From the NCBI GenBank assembly GCA_958295805.1, contig OY282373.1:1707001-1771000 (forward strand): 64,000 bases of DNA. The letters run 5' to 3'. A program made the position numbers and the translations under genes. This DNA comes from an uncultured Nitrospirales bacterium (lineage in GTDB: Bacteria; Nitrospirota; Nitrospiria; Nitrospirales; UBA8639). The notes under the pieces were generated by a model. It was not told the origin of the DNA. It saw only the letters and a list, made by a program, of their open reading frames with translations, and did no database searches. Below, one piece after another: positions 36,142 through 45,542 of this stretch. The stretch's first letter is position 1. Every line of letters starts with the position of its first letter.

Positions 36142-37110
36142 ATGCCCGCCAGACCCTTGCCTTCCGTTGATCTGGAATCGCTGGTGAAAACCGCGTTTGC
36201 GGAAGATGCCCCCTTCGGCGATATCACCACGCGCACGCTCATTGATCCGCATCTTTGCACCCACGCCCAATTTGTGGCCAAGCAACGTTGTATCCTGGCC
36301 GGCGTGGCGATTCTCGATTTCGTGTATCAGGTCGTCGATCCCAAGGTCGTGGTAACGGCAACGGTCGAGGATGGAGACAGTCTTCACGCAGGCAGCGTCT
36401 TCGCAACGCTTCATGGACCGGCCGGTTCGATTCTGACCGGTGAACGCGTCGCCCTGAATTTTCTGCAACATCTCTCCGGCGTTGCCACCCTGACCGCTCA
36501 ATTTTGCGCGGCCGTCCGCGACTACCCCACCACACTGTTGGATACCCGAAAAACCATTCCCGGCCTTCGACAACTTGAGAAATGGGCGGTGTCCTTGGGC
36601 GGCGGGACCAACCATCGTCTGTCGCTCAGTGACGGACTCCTCATCAAAGATAATCACCTGGCATTGTTGGGTGCCCAAGGCACCACCCTGCGAGACGCCT
36701 GTCGAATCGCCAAAGAACGTGGCCCGCATCATCTTCACGTGTGCGTGGAAGTTGAGACGCTTGAACAGGTGGCACAAGCCTTGGACGGTGGAGCCGACGT
36801 GCTGCTCTTGGACAACATGTCGCCGTCGCTGGTTCAAAAAGCCGTGGGCCTTATCAAAGGACGAGCCGGAACGGAGGTTTCCGGAGGCGTCACGCTCCAG
36901 AACGTGCGCGAGTACGCCGCAACGGGCGTCGATTCCATTTCAATAGGTGCGCTTACCCATTCTGCCCCTGCCGTGGACATCAGCCTGAACGTCATCCCCG
37001 CCCTTCCATCATTCCCGCGAAACATGTCCCCGACCTGCCTGTGCCCCGGCAGACAGGCATTTGTTATCGGGGAGCGGGAATCCAGAAAAGCACCAACCAA
37101 AAAGCACTGA
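36142..37110 (+). CDS. nadC: Nicotinate-nucleotide pyrophosphorylase (quinolinate phosphoribosyltransferase), C-terminally extended by a repeat
   Basis: 322 aa; makes nicotinate mononucleotide from quinolinate in NAD synthesis. Family motifs: FAEDAPFGDITT, GERVALNFLQHLSGVAT, LDTRKTIPGLRQLEKWAV and GGGTNHR, and the C-terminal SGGVTLQNVREYAATGVDSI followed by GALTHSAPAVDISLNV, where NadC normally ends (about 285 residues). The last 35 or so codons come from a palindromic repeat at 37009-37085, so the extension is probably unstructured. Upstream is valS, downstream birA. Confidence 0.95.
   Translation: MPARPLPSVDLESLVKTAFAEDAPFGDITTRTLIDPHLCTHAQFVAKQRCILAGVAILDFVYQVVDPKVVVTATVEDGDSLHAGSVFATLHGPAGSILTGERVALNFLQHLSGVATLTAQFCAAVRDYPTTLLDTRKTIPGLRQLEKWAVSLGGGTNHRLSLSDGLLIKDNHLALLGAQGTTLRDACRIAKERGPHHLHVCVEVETLEQVAQALDGGADVLLLDNMSPSLVQKAVGLIKGRAGTEVSGGVTLQNVREYAATGVDSISIGALTHSAPAVDISLNVIPALPSFPRNMSPTCLCPGRQAFVIGERESRKAPTKKH
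37009..37085. repeat. Nested palindromic repeat inserted in the 3' end of nadC
   Basis: Outer arms TCATTCCCGCG (37009) and GCGGGAATCCAG (to 37085) belong to the same family as the units at 193-459. Nested inside are TCCCCGA/TCGGGGA (37027-37033, 37067-37073) and an inner CCTGCCTGTGCC/GGCAGACAGG palindrome. It is translated as the tail of NadC. Confidence 0.75.
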
Positions 37111-37120
37111 CAACTGACCT

Positions 37121-37963
37121 ATGCCTCCTGCCGCCCACGCCATCCGGTTACAAACCGACGACGTTCAACGCCGGTTAACCACTCGAAGCCTGGGCCGCTC
37201 GCTGCACCTGTTCGACGAAATCGCCTCAACCAACGACGCGGCATTGACGCTTGCGAGTGTGAAGGCTGCCGATGGAACCGCCGTGCTCGCCGAGCGGCAA
37301 ACAGCAGGGAAAGGCCGATTAGGACGACGGTGGGATTCACCCCCTCATCTCAATATCTATTGCTCCGTGATCCTCAACACGTTTCAATTTTCCCGGAACC
37401 CATCATGGATGCCCCTGGTCACGGGTCTGGCCCTTTCTGAAGCAATTCAAGAGTCCTGTGCCGTCAGGCTTGCGTTGAAATGGCCCAACGATCTCCTCTG
37501 TCGTGGAAAAAAAATAGGAGGCGTGTTGTGTGAAAGTTCAAGTCAGGGTCATGAGAATCTTACGTGCGTCGTAGGATTCGGAATAAACGTCAATGGTCGA
37601 GGCAAGGACTTTCCCGACGAACTTCGCTCCATCGCAACCTCGCTCCACCAGGAAACTCAAAAATTCTTTGATCGCAATATCCTCGTCGCCGACGTATTCA
37701 ACCGGTTGGAGAATTGGTATGATGCCGTGGAATCGGGGCAATTTGAACGAATTCGGAAATCGTACACTGAAGCATGTGCGACCCTTGGACGAGACGTACA
37801 GGTTTCCTGCATGGATGGGACGACTATTCAAGGCACCGCTCTTGACGTTGGTCGAGATGGTGCCTTGCTGATTTCCACCGAACGACGGAACCGACCCTTC
37901 GCAACTCAGGGCAGACCATCCATCGTGGAAATTCGAGCAGCGGACGTTCAACATCTTCGTTAA
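37121..37963 (+). CDS. birA: Biotin-[acetyl-CoA-carboxylase] ligase
   Basis: 280 aa; activates biotin with ATP and attaches it to biotin carboxyl carrier protein. The domain shows EIASTNDAAL, the biotinyl-AMP loop AERQTAGKGRLGRRW, LKWPNDLLCRGKKIGGVLCE and GFGINVN. There is no N-terminal winged helix, so it should not be a repressor. It lies ten bases after nadC and upstream of coaX, an order seen in several bacterial phyla. Confidence 0.92.
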   Translation: MPPAAHAIRLQTDDVQRRLTTRSLGRSLHLFDEIASTNDAALTLASVKAADGTAVLAERQTAGKGRLGRRWDSPPHLNIYCSVILNTFQFSRNPSWMPLVTGLALSEAIQESCAVRLALKWPNDLLCRGKKIGGVLCESSSQGHENLTCVVGFGINVNGRGKDFPDELRSIATSLHQETQKFFDRNILVADVFNRLENWYDAVESGQFERIRKSYTEACATLGRDVQVSCMDGTTIQGTALDVGRDGALLISTERRNRPFATQGRPSIVEIRAADVQHLR

Positions 37964-38025
37964 GATTTCGATGAACCTCCATCGGGAAGTGACTTTTTTT
38001 CGATGAACCCCGCGAAGGTCAATCC

Positions 38026-38796
38026 ATGTTGTTGACCATTGACGTTGGAAACACGCAAATCGTCTTTGGTGCCTTCGATCATCAAAGCCTGCGACATTCA
38101 TGGCGAGTCGCCACGGACGCCACCAAAACCGCGGATGAATTCGGCATCACGTTCGTCTCGCTCATGCGGGAATTCGGGATTTCACCTCAAGATATCCAAG
38201 GAACGATCATCTCCAGCGTCGTCCCTCCTCTCACCCCGACTATTGAAACTCTGGTCGCGACCTATTTTCATCATGACCCGCTTATCGTGTCTTCGGACTT
38301 CCCCTTCGGGTTGACCCTGGACTACGCCAACCCACGGGAAATCGGGACGGATCGTCTGGTCAACGCCGCAGCCGCATACGAACGCTACCACACGAATCTC
38401 ATCATCGTGGATTTTGGAACCGCCACCACGTTTTGCACCGTGACCAAAGATGGACGGTATTTGGGTGGCGCCATTGCCCCTGGGTTAAAATCTTCAGCGG
38501 AAACCCTCCACGCGCAGACGGCCACACTCCCCAACGTTGACCTTGCCCCTCCCGAAAAGGTGATCGGGAGTGATACGGCCAGCAGTATGCAATCGGGATT
38601 GATTTTTGGGTACATCGGGCTGGTTGATGAACTGGTGACCCGCATTCAACAAGAAATCAGCCAATCGACCACCGTGATCGCCACCGGCGGCCTTGCCCCG
38701 ATTCTTGCGCCGCTCACGCGAACCATTCAAGACGTCCTCCCCTTCTTAACGCTGGAAGGCCTGGAATTACTCTATCGCCGTCAAAACAGCCGATAG
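38026..38796 (+). CDS. coaX: Type III pantothenate kinase
   Basis: 256 aa, first step of coenzyme A synthesis. ASKHA-fold motifs: MLLTIDVGNTQIVFGAF at the N terminus, SSVVPPLTPTIE, NPREIGTDRLVNAAAAYERY, IIVDFGTATTFC and GGAIAPGLKSS, followed by VIATGGLAP. Length is standard. It is preceded by birA with a 62-base gap. Confidence 0.93.
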   Translation: MLLTIDVGNTQIVFGAFDHQSLRHSWRVATDATKTADEFGITFVSLMREFGISPQDIQGTIISSVVPPLTPTIETLVATYFHHDPLIVSSDFPFGLTLDYANPREIGTDRLVNAAAAYERYHTNLIIVDFGTATTFCTVTKDGRYLGGAIAPGLKSSAETLHAQTATLPNVDLAPPEKVIGSDTASSMQSGLIFGYIGLVDELVTRIQQEISQSTTVIATGGLAPILAPLTRTIQDVLPFLTLEGLELLYRRQNSR

Positions 38797-38854
38797 GGCC
38801 CCTGATACAACAGGCTTTTTGAAATGATCCGCATCCCAGGTTTCCCCGTGGTTC

Positions 38855-38950
38855 GTAGCTGCGCGATCTTATCGCGCCTCCCGGCTTGTCATGCAGACGG
38901 ATCTGCGAAAGCGCTTCGCATCCCCAAACGAGGCACCATGAGATGAGAGG
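38855..38950. repeat. Mini-element copy, GTAGC end intact, right end eroded
   Basis: GTAGC at 38855 is followed by the perfect hairpin GCGCG-ATCTTAT-CGCGC (38861-38877). The interior GCCTCC...CATGCAGACGG...CTGCGAAA parallels the copy at 29035. The right end keeps CCATGAGATG but has lost the arm and GCTAC. It occupies most of the coaX-grpE gap, just upstream of the heat-shock genes; a weak TTGACT-16-TATCTG promoter-like pair at 39014-39041 lies between it and grpE. Confidence 0.65.
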
Positions 38951-39063
38951 ATCGCATGAATTTCCCCTATCTATACCGCTATACCGGTTCCTATCTTTTT
39001 TTCATTCCCTGGGTTGACTTCTCCCACTCTAGGACTATCTGAAGGGAACGCCGGGGAAACCTC

Positions 39064-39705
39064 ATGGACGAAAATATTCAACCAAAGGATGCAGATCAGA
39101 ACGAGTCCATTCTCGAATTACCCAAGACCGCCTCTTCCGACGAGGCCGTCAAAGAACTTCCAGAAAATCCTCAACAAAATGAAGAGGTTGGCGAAAATCA
39201 GACCCAACTCCTCAACAAAACCGACGAGATTGAAGCCGTAAACGACAAATATTTACGCCTGGCCGCGGAATTTGAAAACTACAAGCGTCGCGTCCAACGG
39301 GATCAGAGCGATACCATTCGGTTTGCGAATGAAAAGTTGTTACGGGACATGCTGCCCACGTTGGATAATCTGGAACGAGCCATTCAATCCGGCCGAAACC
39401 AAGACAACGTCGACAAACTCCTCGAAGGCATTGACCTCACGTATAAACATTTTATCGAGACTCTCCAGAAAATGGGGATGACGCAAGTCTCGAGCGTTGG
39501 GGAAATCTTTGATCCCGCCAAGCATCAAGCCGTAGGACAAGTGGAATCCTCAAGCGTCCCCGAAAACGCCATCGTCGAAGAATATCAGAAGGGCTATTTT
39601 CTCCACGATCGAATATTACGGCCTGCGATGGTCACCGTTGCCAAGGCCATACCTGCCACGCCCGACGGAGAAGCAACGCAACCGCAGGAAGGAGCACAAA
39701 CATGA
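39064..39705 (+). CDS. grpE: GrpE nucleotide exchange factor
   Basis: 213 aa. An acidic, disordered N terminus, a long helix ([27 protein letters not shown]) and the C-terminal beta domain with [14 protein letters not shown]-like sequence ([18 protein letters not shown]) and [21 protein letters not shown] identify GrpE, which releases ADP from DnaK. The stop overlaps the dnaK start as ATGA. Confidence 0.95.
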   Translation: MDENIQPKDADQNESILELPKTASSDEAVKELPENPQQNEEVGENQTQLLNKTDEIEAVNDKYLRLAAEFENYKRRVQRDQSDTIRFANEKLLRDMLPTLDNLERAIQSGRNQDNVDKLLEGIDLTYKHFIETLQKMGMTQVSSVGEIFDPAKHQAVGQVESSSVPENAIVEEYQKGYFLHDRILRPAMVTVAKAIPATPDGEATQPQEGAQT

Positions 39706-41639
39706 GCAAAATTATTGGAATTGACCTTGGAACGACAAACTCGTGTATCGCCATCATGAGCGGCGGCGATCCCGAAGTGATTGCCAATTCGGAAGGCGGT
39801 CGAACCACTCCGTCGGTCGTGGCGGTCACGGATAAAGATGAGCGATTGGTCGGCCAGATTGCAAAACGTCAGGCCATTACAAATCCTGAAAACACCATTT
39901 TTTCCGTCAAACGCTTGATGGGACGGCGATTCAATTCCAAAGAAGTCAAAAACGCGATGCAGCGACTGCCGTATAAAATGACCGACGCCGCCAACGGGGA
40001 CGTCAACGTGGAGATTCGAGGGAAGCCGTATAGCCCCCCTGAAGTGTCGGCCATGATTCTGCAAAAGATCAAACAGACGGCTGAAGATTATTTAGGCGAA
40101 ACCGTCACGGAGGCGGTGATTACCGTGCCCGCCTATTTTGATGACAGCCAACGTCAGGCCACCAAAGACGCCGGCCAAATTGCGGGGCTCAACGTGCTTC
40201 GCATCATCAACGAGCCCACGGCCGCTTCATTGGCGTATGGTCTGGATAAAAAGAAAGAGGAACGCATCGCCGTGTACGACCTTGGCGGCGGAACCTTTGA
40301 CATTTCGATTCTTGAAATCGGAGACGGCGTGTTTGAAGTGAAAGCCACCAACGGCGACACGTTTTTAGGCGGCGACGACTTTGACCTTCGCGTCATTGAT
40401 TGGTTGGTGAATGAATTCAAGAAAGATCAGGGCATCGACCTGAAAAACGACCGCATGGCGCTCCAACGGCTGAAGGAGGCCGCGGAACGAGCCAAAATCG
40501 AACTGTCCTCGGCGCAAGAAACGGAAATCAATTTGCCCTTTATCACGGCCGATGCCAGCGGACCTAAGCATCTGGCATTGAAACTCACTCGATCCAAATT
40601 TGAACAATTGGTCGATGACTTGATTGCCCGCTCCATCGAACCCTGCAAACGAGCATTGGCCGACGCCGGCATTTCCGCGGGCGAGGTCAATGAAGTGGTC
40701 CTCGTCGGCGGGATGACTAGGATGCCCAAGGTCATTCAACGAGTCAAAGAGTTCTTCGGCAAAGAACCACATAAGGGAGTCAATCCTGATGAAGTCGTGG
40801 CCGTAGGCGCGGCCATCCAGGGCGGAGTGCTCAGGGGAGACGTCAAAGACGTGTTGTTGCTGGACGTGACCCCGTTGTCATTGGGCATCGAAACGTTAGG
40901 CGGGGTGTTCACCCGGCTCATTGATCGCAACACGACGATTCCGACTAAGAAAAGCCAGATTTTCTCCACCGCAGCCGACAATCAAACCGCGGTCACTATC
41001 CGAGTCTTTCAAGGCGAACGCGAAATGGCCAACGACAACAAACTGCTCGGCCAATTTGATCTAGTGGGCATTCCCCCTGCCCCGCGAGGGATGCCGCAGG
41101 TTGAAGTCACGTTCGATATCGACGCGAACGGGATTGTCCACGTATCGGCCAAGGACATGGCCACGCAAAAAGAGCAATCGATCAAAATCACGGCATCAAG
41201 CGGGCTCAGCAAAGAAGAAGTCGAACAATTAGTTAAGGAAGCCGAAGCCCATACGGAAGAGGATAAAAAACGTCGTGAAACCGTCGAAGTCCGCAATCAA
41301 GCCGATTCTCTGATTTACGGAACGGAAAAAAACCTCAAAGAACATGGCGAGAAAATCCCCGAAGAGGAGAAGACCACAATTCAAGAGGCCATTACCGGCA
41401 TGAAAACCGCCATGGAAGGGGAGGACGTCGAAGCCATGAAAGCCGCCATGCAAACCCTGACCACGGCTTCACACAAACTCGCGGAAGAAATGTATAAAAG
41501 TACCTCCGCCGAGACCGCCACAGCCGGTTCCCCCGGCGACGATACAAAAGCCGACGGCGACGACCAACCCTCCGACGGAGGCAACGAAAAAGTGGTAGAC
41601 GCCGAATTTGAAGAAGTTGATAAGGAGAAGAAATCTTAA
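39702..41639 (+). CDS. dnaK: Chaperone DnaK (Hsp70)
   Basis: 645 aa. ATPase domain: [33 protein letters not shown] and [12 protein letters not shown]. The linker [18 protein letters not shown] is followed by the beta-sandwich substrate domain and helical lid, with the usual acidic, disordered tail ending in [15 protein letters not shown]. Coupled to grpE by four bases; separated from dnaJ by two inserted genes. Confidence 0.98.
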   Translation: MSKIIGIDLGTTNSCIAIMSGGDPEVIANSEGGRTTPSVVAVTDKDERLVGQIAKRQAITNPENTIFSVKRLMGRRFNSKEVKNAMQRLPYKMTDAANGDVNVEIRGKPYSPPEVSAMILQKIKQTAEDYLGETVTEAVITVPAYFDDSQRQATKDAGQIAGLNVLRIINEPTAASLAYGLDKKKEERIAVYDLGGGTFDISILEIGDGVFEVKATNGDTFLGGDDFDLRVIDWLVNEFKKDQGIDLKNDRMALQRLKEAAERAKIELSSAQETEINLPFITADASGPKHLALKLTRSKFEQLVDDLIARSIEPCKRALADAGISAGEVNEVVLVGGMTRMPKVIQRVKEFFGKEPHKGVNPDEVVAVGAAIQGGVLRGDVKDVLLLDVTPLSLGIETLGGVFTRLIDRNTTIPTKKSQIFSTAADNQTAVTIRVFQGEREMANDNKLLGQFDLVGIPPAPRGMPQVEVTFDIDANGIVHVSAKDMATQKEQSIKITASSGLSKEEVEQLVKEAEAHTEEDKKRRETVEVRNQADSLIYGTEKNLKEHGEKIPEEEKTTIQEAITGMKTAMEGEDVEAMKAAMQTLTTASHKLAEEMYKSTSAETATAGSPGDDTKADGDDQPSDGGNEKVVDAEFEEVDKEKKS

Positions 41640-41672
41640 ACGCTTAGTGGATGATTACAAAAGTATTTGTCA

Positions 41673-42191
41673 ATGAACGATCCTGATAACCCCATCGTTG
41701 ATATGCTGACTGTACGCAGGGACTTATACCTTGTGATGAGTCTGCTGCTGGCCGATGAAAGGGTGGACGAAGTACAAAACGTTGTTGTCTGGACACGAGT
41801 TTTCCACGAAAACGAGGTCCGTAGATTGATGCTATGGGTAGCGACGGCGATGCGTGGTTTGTTGGACTTGCTGGACAGAGAAAAAGATACCTTCAGCAAG
41901 CAAAATTGCGGCGAATATTGGGCTACTTTTCCAAAAGATAGCGAGAAACCGCTCGCATTGACGTTCAGGCAGGCTTGCAACTCCGTCATTCATGCCAAAG
42001 AGATATTGCCTTATCGTACCCCGAAACGGGACTCAATAGAGAACGTTAATCGAGTTTATACGAACAGAATCACGGTAAGGGGTACAAACCAAGGCAAGAC
42101 GACCCGCGCACAGCTTGATATAATCAAGTTTGTGCAGATAGCATACGGGTTAACCAAATCTTTTGAGGAGGACCGTTATGCCAACGGATAG
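41673..42191 (+). CDS. Hypothetical protein inserted between dnaK and dnaJ
   Basis: 172 aa from the ATG at 41673 (an in-frame TTG six bases earlier is less likely). Mostly helical and soluble, with no recognised motif. A C-terminal VRGTNQGKTTRAQLDIIKF suggests surface contacts. Base composition is more A+T-rich than dnaK/dnaJ. It overlaps the next gene by 14 bases, so the pair is probably one transferred unit. Confidence 0.68.
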   Translation: MNDPDNPIVDMLTVRRDLYLVMSLLLADERVDEVQNVVVWTRVFHENEVRRLMLWVATAMRGLLDLLDREKDTFSKQNCGEYWATFPKDSEKPLALTFRQACNSVIHAKEILPYRTPKRDSIENVNRVYTNRITVRGTNQGKTTRAQLDIIKFVQIAYGLTKSFEEDRYANG

Positions 42192-42402
42192 AGACACCTA
42201 CAGATACCATTTCAAGAAGGGCAATAAAATTGTCCATACGGGTATTACCAACGACATAGACCGCCGAGAGGCAGAGCACCGGCGTGAACCTGGATTGAGC
42301 AAAGGACATATCAAGCAAGTCGGTTTTCGTACGAATTACGACGCTGCCTTTAGCTGGTTGCAGGAACAGAAAAAAAACGGCAAGCCGGTCCTGCAAAGGT
42401 AG
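42178..42402 (+). CDS. Small GIY-YIG-like protein (tentative)
   Basis: 74 aa from the ATG at 42178, with TGAGGAGG upstream inside the preceding gene. The sequence YRYHFKKGNKIVHTGITNDIDRREAEHRRE resembles the core of the GIY-YIG fold (Tyr/Tyr strand, GIT, then Arg and a following His/Glu), but the domain is short and the second half is unassigned. It might be a minimal nuclease-like or nucleic-acid-binding protein. Coupled to the 172-aa gene. Confidence 0.5.
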   Translation: MPTDRDTYRYHFKKGNKIVHTGITNDIDRREAEHRREPGLSKGHIKQVGFRTNYDAAFSWLQEQKKNGKPVLQR

Positions 42403-42466
42403 TATGTGAAACTGACCTGAGAGTCAAATTTCTACTTCACCGGTAATACCAAGATCGTCAATCACT

Positions 42467-42518
42467 GCAAAACCGACTTCCCCGTTCCCCTAACGTTACC
42501 CCGCCAGAACGGTTTTGC
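42467..42518. repeat. 9-bp inverted repeat downstream of the inserted pair
   Basis: GCAAAACCG (42467-42475) and CGGTTTTGC (42510-42518) face each other across 34 bases in the 193-base gap before dnaJ. It could be a loose terminator stem or an end of the inserted segment. Confidence 0.4.
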
Positions 42519-42595
42519 ATATCGACTATTGAGTCAAGGAAGTGCGCAAGGCAGAGCATGCGTGATTTCCAGTCTTCATTCATAGATCAGAAAAG

Positions 42596-43723
42596 ATGGC
42601 GAGCGTGACCAAACGAGATTATTACGAAGTTCTCGGAATCGGCAGGGAGACGTCCGATGACGAGATCAAGAAGGCCTTTCGACGGCTCGCCCGTCAATAT
42701 CATCCCGACCTTCACAGTGACCCGCAGCAGAAGAAAAAAGCCGAAGAAAAGTTCAAGGAAGCCAATGAAGCCTATGAAGTCCTGAGTAATCCTGAACTGC
42801 GGAAGCGGTACGACACGTTCGGACATTCCGGAGGCCCACAAGGATTCGGCGGAGCCGAAGGTTTCGACGTTGGTCGAGGATTCGGGGATATTTTTGGAGA
42901 CGTATTTGAAGATTTTTTTGGAGGAGGCAGAGGAGGCCGCACCCGTCAGGAACACGGTCACGATCTTCAATACAATCTGGAACTTTCCTTTGAAGAAGCG
43001 ATTGACGGGAAGGAAGCCAAACTCAAAATCCCCAGATGGGAAGGCTGTGATTCCTGCCACGGCACCGGGGCCAAATCGGCCAACGCCGTCAAACCCTGTC
43101 CCGCTTGCCAGGGGATGGGACAAATTCGACTGCAACAAGGGTTTTTCACCATCAATCGAACCTGTGGGCAATGTCAGGGAGCGGGACAGATTATTGCCGA
43201 GCCGTGCCCAACGTGCCGAGGGCAGAAGCGCGTGTATCGGGAACGAACCTTATCGGTGACGATTCCCCCGGGGATTGAAACCGGTATGCGCCTGCGTTTG
43301 GCTCGCGAAGGCGAACACGGCTTCAATGGAGGGTCTCCCGGCGACTTGTACGTCGCGATCACGATCAAACCACATTCGGTTTTTGCCCGAAACGGCAATG
43401 ATATTCTGGTTGATCGATCTATTGACATTGTCACCGCCACCCTCGGGGGAAAAATTGAGGTTCCCACCATAAAAGGAAAAACCATCCTGAAAATTCCTGA
43501 AGGGACCCAACACGATCGCGTTCTTCGGCTCCAAGGGCTGGGGGCGCCCGCCTTGAAAGGGCGTGGCAAAGGCGATCAACTCGTCCAGATTAAAATCCAT
43601 ATTCCTACCAAACTGTCGGCCAAACAACGAGAACTGCTGGAGGCCTTTGCCAAAGAAGGCGGGACGTTGACGGACGAGCAGAAAGACGGCCTTTTTGGTA
43701 AAGTCAAAAACATGTTCGATTAA
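42596..43723 (+). CDS. dnaJ: Chaperone DnaJ (Hsp40)
   Basis: 375 aa. J domain with YHPDLH (HPD) near residue 35, a Gly/Phe-rich linker (GFGGAEGFDVGRGFGDIFGD) and four zinc-binding CxxCxG repeats (CDSCHGTG, CPACQGMG, CGQCQGAG, CPTCRGQK), then the C-terminal substrate domain. It is a type A Hsp40 partner of DnaK. The gene is separated from dnaK by 956 bases. Confidence 0.97.
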   Translation: MASVTKRDYYEVLGIGRETSDDEIKKAFRRLARQYHPDLHSDPQQKKKAEEKFKEANEAYEVLSNPELRKRYDTFGHSGGPQGFGGAEGFDVGRGFGDIFGDVFEDFFGGGRGGRTRQEHGHDLQYNLELSFEEAIDGKEAKLKIPRWEGCDSCHGTGAKSANAVKPCPACQGMGQIRLQQGFFTINRTCGQCQGAGQIIAEPCPTCRGQKRVYRERTLSVTIPPGIETGMRLRLAREGEHGFNGGSPGDLYVAITIKPHSVFARNGNDILVDRSIDIVTATLGGKIEVPTIKGKTILKIPEGTQHDRVLRLQGLGAPALKGRGKGDQLVQIKIHIPTKLSAKQRELLEAFAKEGGTLTDEQKDGLFGKVKNMFD

Positions 43724-43770
43724 GTCGAGAGTCCTCCCCGACCATCCCTCCCCCAGGCGTTTCTCCTCAC

Positions 43771-44511
43771 ATGCCGGTCTTCTTCATTCAGTCAAGCCAG
43801 ATTTCCGACGACGCGATCACGATTGACGATCCCTTATTCTCGCACCTGTCAAAAAGTCTCCGCGTTCAGAAAGACGAGACGCTGTGGGTGGGCGATGAGC
43901 AACGCGTTCGCTATCACGTCCGGGTCAACCGCGTCGATTCCCGATCGCTTCGCGCCACCATTCTCGAATCCGTACACGGCCCCCCCGTTCCACCGGCGTC
44001 CATCGTCCTGGCCCAAGCCGTACTCAAAGGAGATCGAATGAACTGGGTCATACAAAAAGCCACGGAGCTCGGCGTCGACACCATTATTCCGTTACTGACC
44101 GCCCGGGTGATCGTCCATCCACCGGCCGACCGGATTCGCCGGTTTCAGGAACGATGGCAACGAATCGTGGTTGACGCCGCGCAACAATCGGAGCAATGGA
44201 CGATCCCTGACGTGGCCGCACCAATGGCCTTAGCTGAATTGTTTGACCATGGCACCCCGGACGCACTCAGGTGCGCGTTAGTCGAAAGAGATGCCCGACA
44301 ACGCCTGGGGGCACTTCCGATCAACCACGAATTTCGGGGGTCCCTTGTGCTCATCGTGGGACCTGAAGGAGGTTGGACACCGGAGGAAGTTCAACATCTC
44401 CGCGACCATCACGTTCACGCCGTGTCACTCGGCGACGTCATCTTCAGAGGCGAAACCGCCACGTTGGCGGCACTGAGTATCATTCATCATCGTTTAGGGA
44501 ACGTAGGATAA
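43771..44511 (+). CDS. rsmE: 16S rRNA (uracil-1498-N3)-methyltransferase
   Basis: 246 aa SPOUT enzyme. An N-terminal PUA-like domain (DPLFSHLSKSLRVQKDETL), then QKATELGVDTIIPLLTARVIV, and the knot region LIVGPEGGWTPEEV followed by VSLGDVIFRGETATLAALSII. It commonly follows dnaJ (with or without prmA). It is 47 bases after dnaJ. Confidence 0.93.
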   Translation: MPVFFIQSSQISDDAITIDDPLFSHLSKSLRVQKDETLWVGDEQRVRYHVRVNRVDSRSLRATILESVHGPPVPPASIVLAQAVLKGDRMNWVIQKATELGVDTIIPLLTARVIVHPPADRIRRFQERWQRIVVDAAQQSEQWTIPDVAAPMALAELFDHGTPDALRCALVERDARQRLGALPINHEFRGSLVLIVGPEGGWTPEEVQHLRDHHVHAVSLGDVIFRGETATLAALSIIHHRLGNVG

Positions 44512-44525
44512 CGGGCGGGAACGCC

Positions 44526-45527
44526 TTAAGAGGAAGGAGAGGAAATTTTCAGGATGGCGCCGCCTTGGCCGACCGCCCACCCCATACCCGGATCAGGAAA
44601 GGTTAATCCATACAGACTATACGGTTCGGGGAGTTCCAACTTGGACCACGTTAAGCCCGCGTCACGCGTTTGCAAAAACGCACCTCGCTCGCCAATGATC
44701 CACCCAGCCAAAAATCCCGTGAACTGGATTCTCAAAAGATCCGGCGGTCTGATACACGGAGCCCCGCACGGGAGAGTACGATCAATCCATTGCTTCCCGC
44801 CGGTTATTGTTTGAAAAATGGCACCTTGAGATCCGACGACCCAGCTAACTTCGGCGTCCGTCACGTGCAAGTCAAAAAACGTCGTGGCACTACCCGTCGC
44901 TTGCGGCACCCAGTTGTTTCCGCCGTCGTGAGTGACGAGAATCGTGCCGAGGGCACCGACCGCCCACCCCCGTTTGGCGTCAAGAAATTGAACGCCGAAC
45001 AAATCAGCCGACGTCGAACTGCTCTGATCGTCCCAGGTTCTACCTCCGTCAACGGTGTGCAGAATGGTTCCCCGACCACCGACAATCCAACCTTGTATGG
45101 AATCGAAGAAATACACGTCATAGAGCGGGACGCTGACCCCGGCAAGCTGACGGCGCCACGTCTGTCCATGATCGTCCGTGTGGAGAACGGTTCCGTTTTG
45201 CCCGACGATCCACCCGCGCCGAAGATCGGAAAAATAGATGCCGGTCAACAAAGACGCAGTCCGGCGCGTGACCTTTTGCCAATGTTCCCCTCCGTCTTCC
45301 GTTTTTAAGACGGTTCCCCCGGCGCCGACGGCCCAACCTTGTTGCGTGCTCAGAAAAAAGGTGTCAAGCAACGTGGATTTTGTCCCGCTCTGCTGAACGG
45401 CGGGAACGATGATCGTTTCTTCGGGTTGGGGTTGGGATTGGGCGTGATCGGCCACGCCGGCAAAACCGACAACCAACCACACCATGAGTGGCAGGAAAGA
45501 ACGAGAGAGAGGGGACGATCCGTTCAC
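44526..45527 (-). CDS. Exported Ycf48/BNR-like beta-propeller protein
   Basis: 333 aa. GTG start at 45527, 15 bases after the IPT/TIG gene stop. The signal peptide (LPLMVWLVVGFAGVADHAQS) precedes a run of WAVGxxGTVLKTxDGGxxW repeats (at least six), the pattern of Ycf48-like photosystem assembly proteins and BNR propellers. In non-phototrophs such proteins are exported and of unknown role. It is the last gene of the surface cluster. Confidence 0.85.
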   Translation of the reverse strand: MNGSSPLSRSFLPLMVWLVVGFAGVADHAQSQPQPEETIIVPAVQQSGTKSTLLDTFFLSTQQGWAVGAGGTVLKTEDGGEHWQKVTRRTASLLTGIYFSDLRRGWIVGQNGTVLHTDDHGQTWRRQLAGVSVPLYDVYFFDSIQGWIVGGRGTILHTVDGGRTWDDQSSSTSADLFGVQFLDAKRGWAVGALGTILVTHDGGNNWVPQATGSATTFFDLHVTDAEVSWVVGSQGAIFQTITGGKQWIDRTLPCGAPCIRPPDLLRIQFTGFLAGWIIGERGAFLQTRDAGLTWSKLELPEPYSLYGLTFPDPGMGWAVGQGGAILKISSPSS

Positions 45528-45542
45528 GACGATGGGGCTCGG

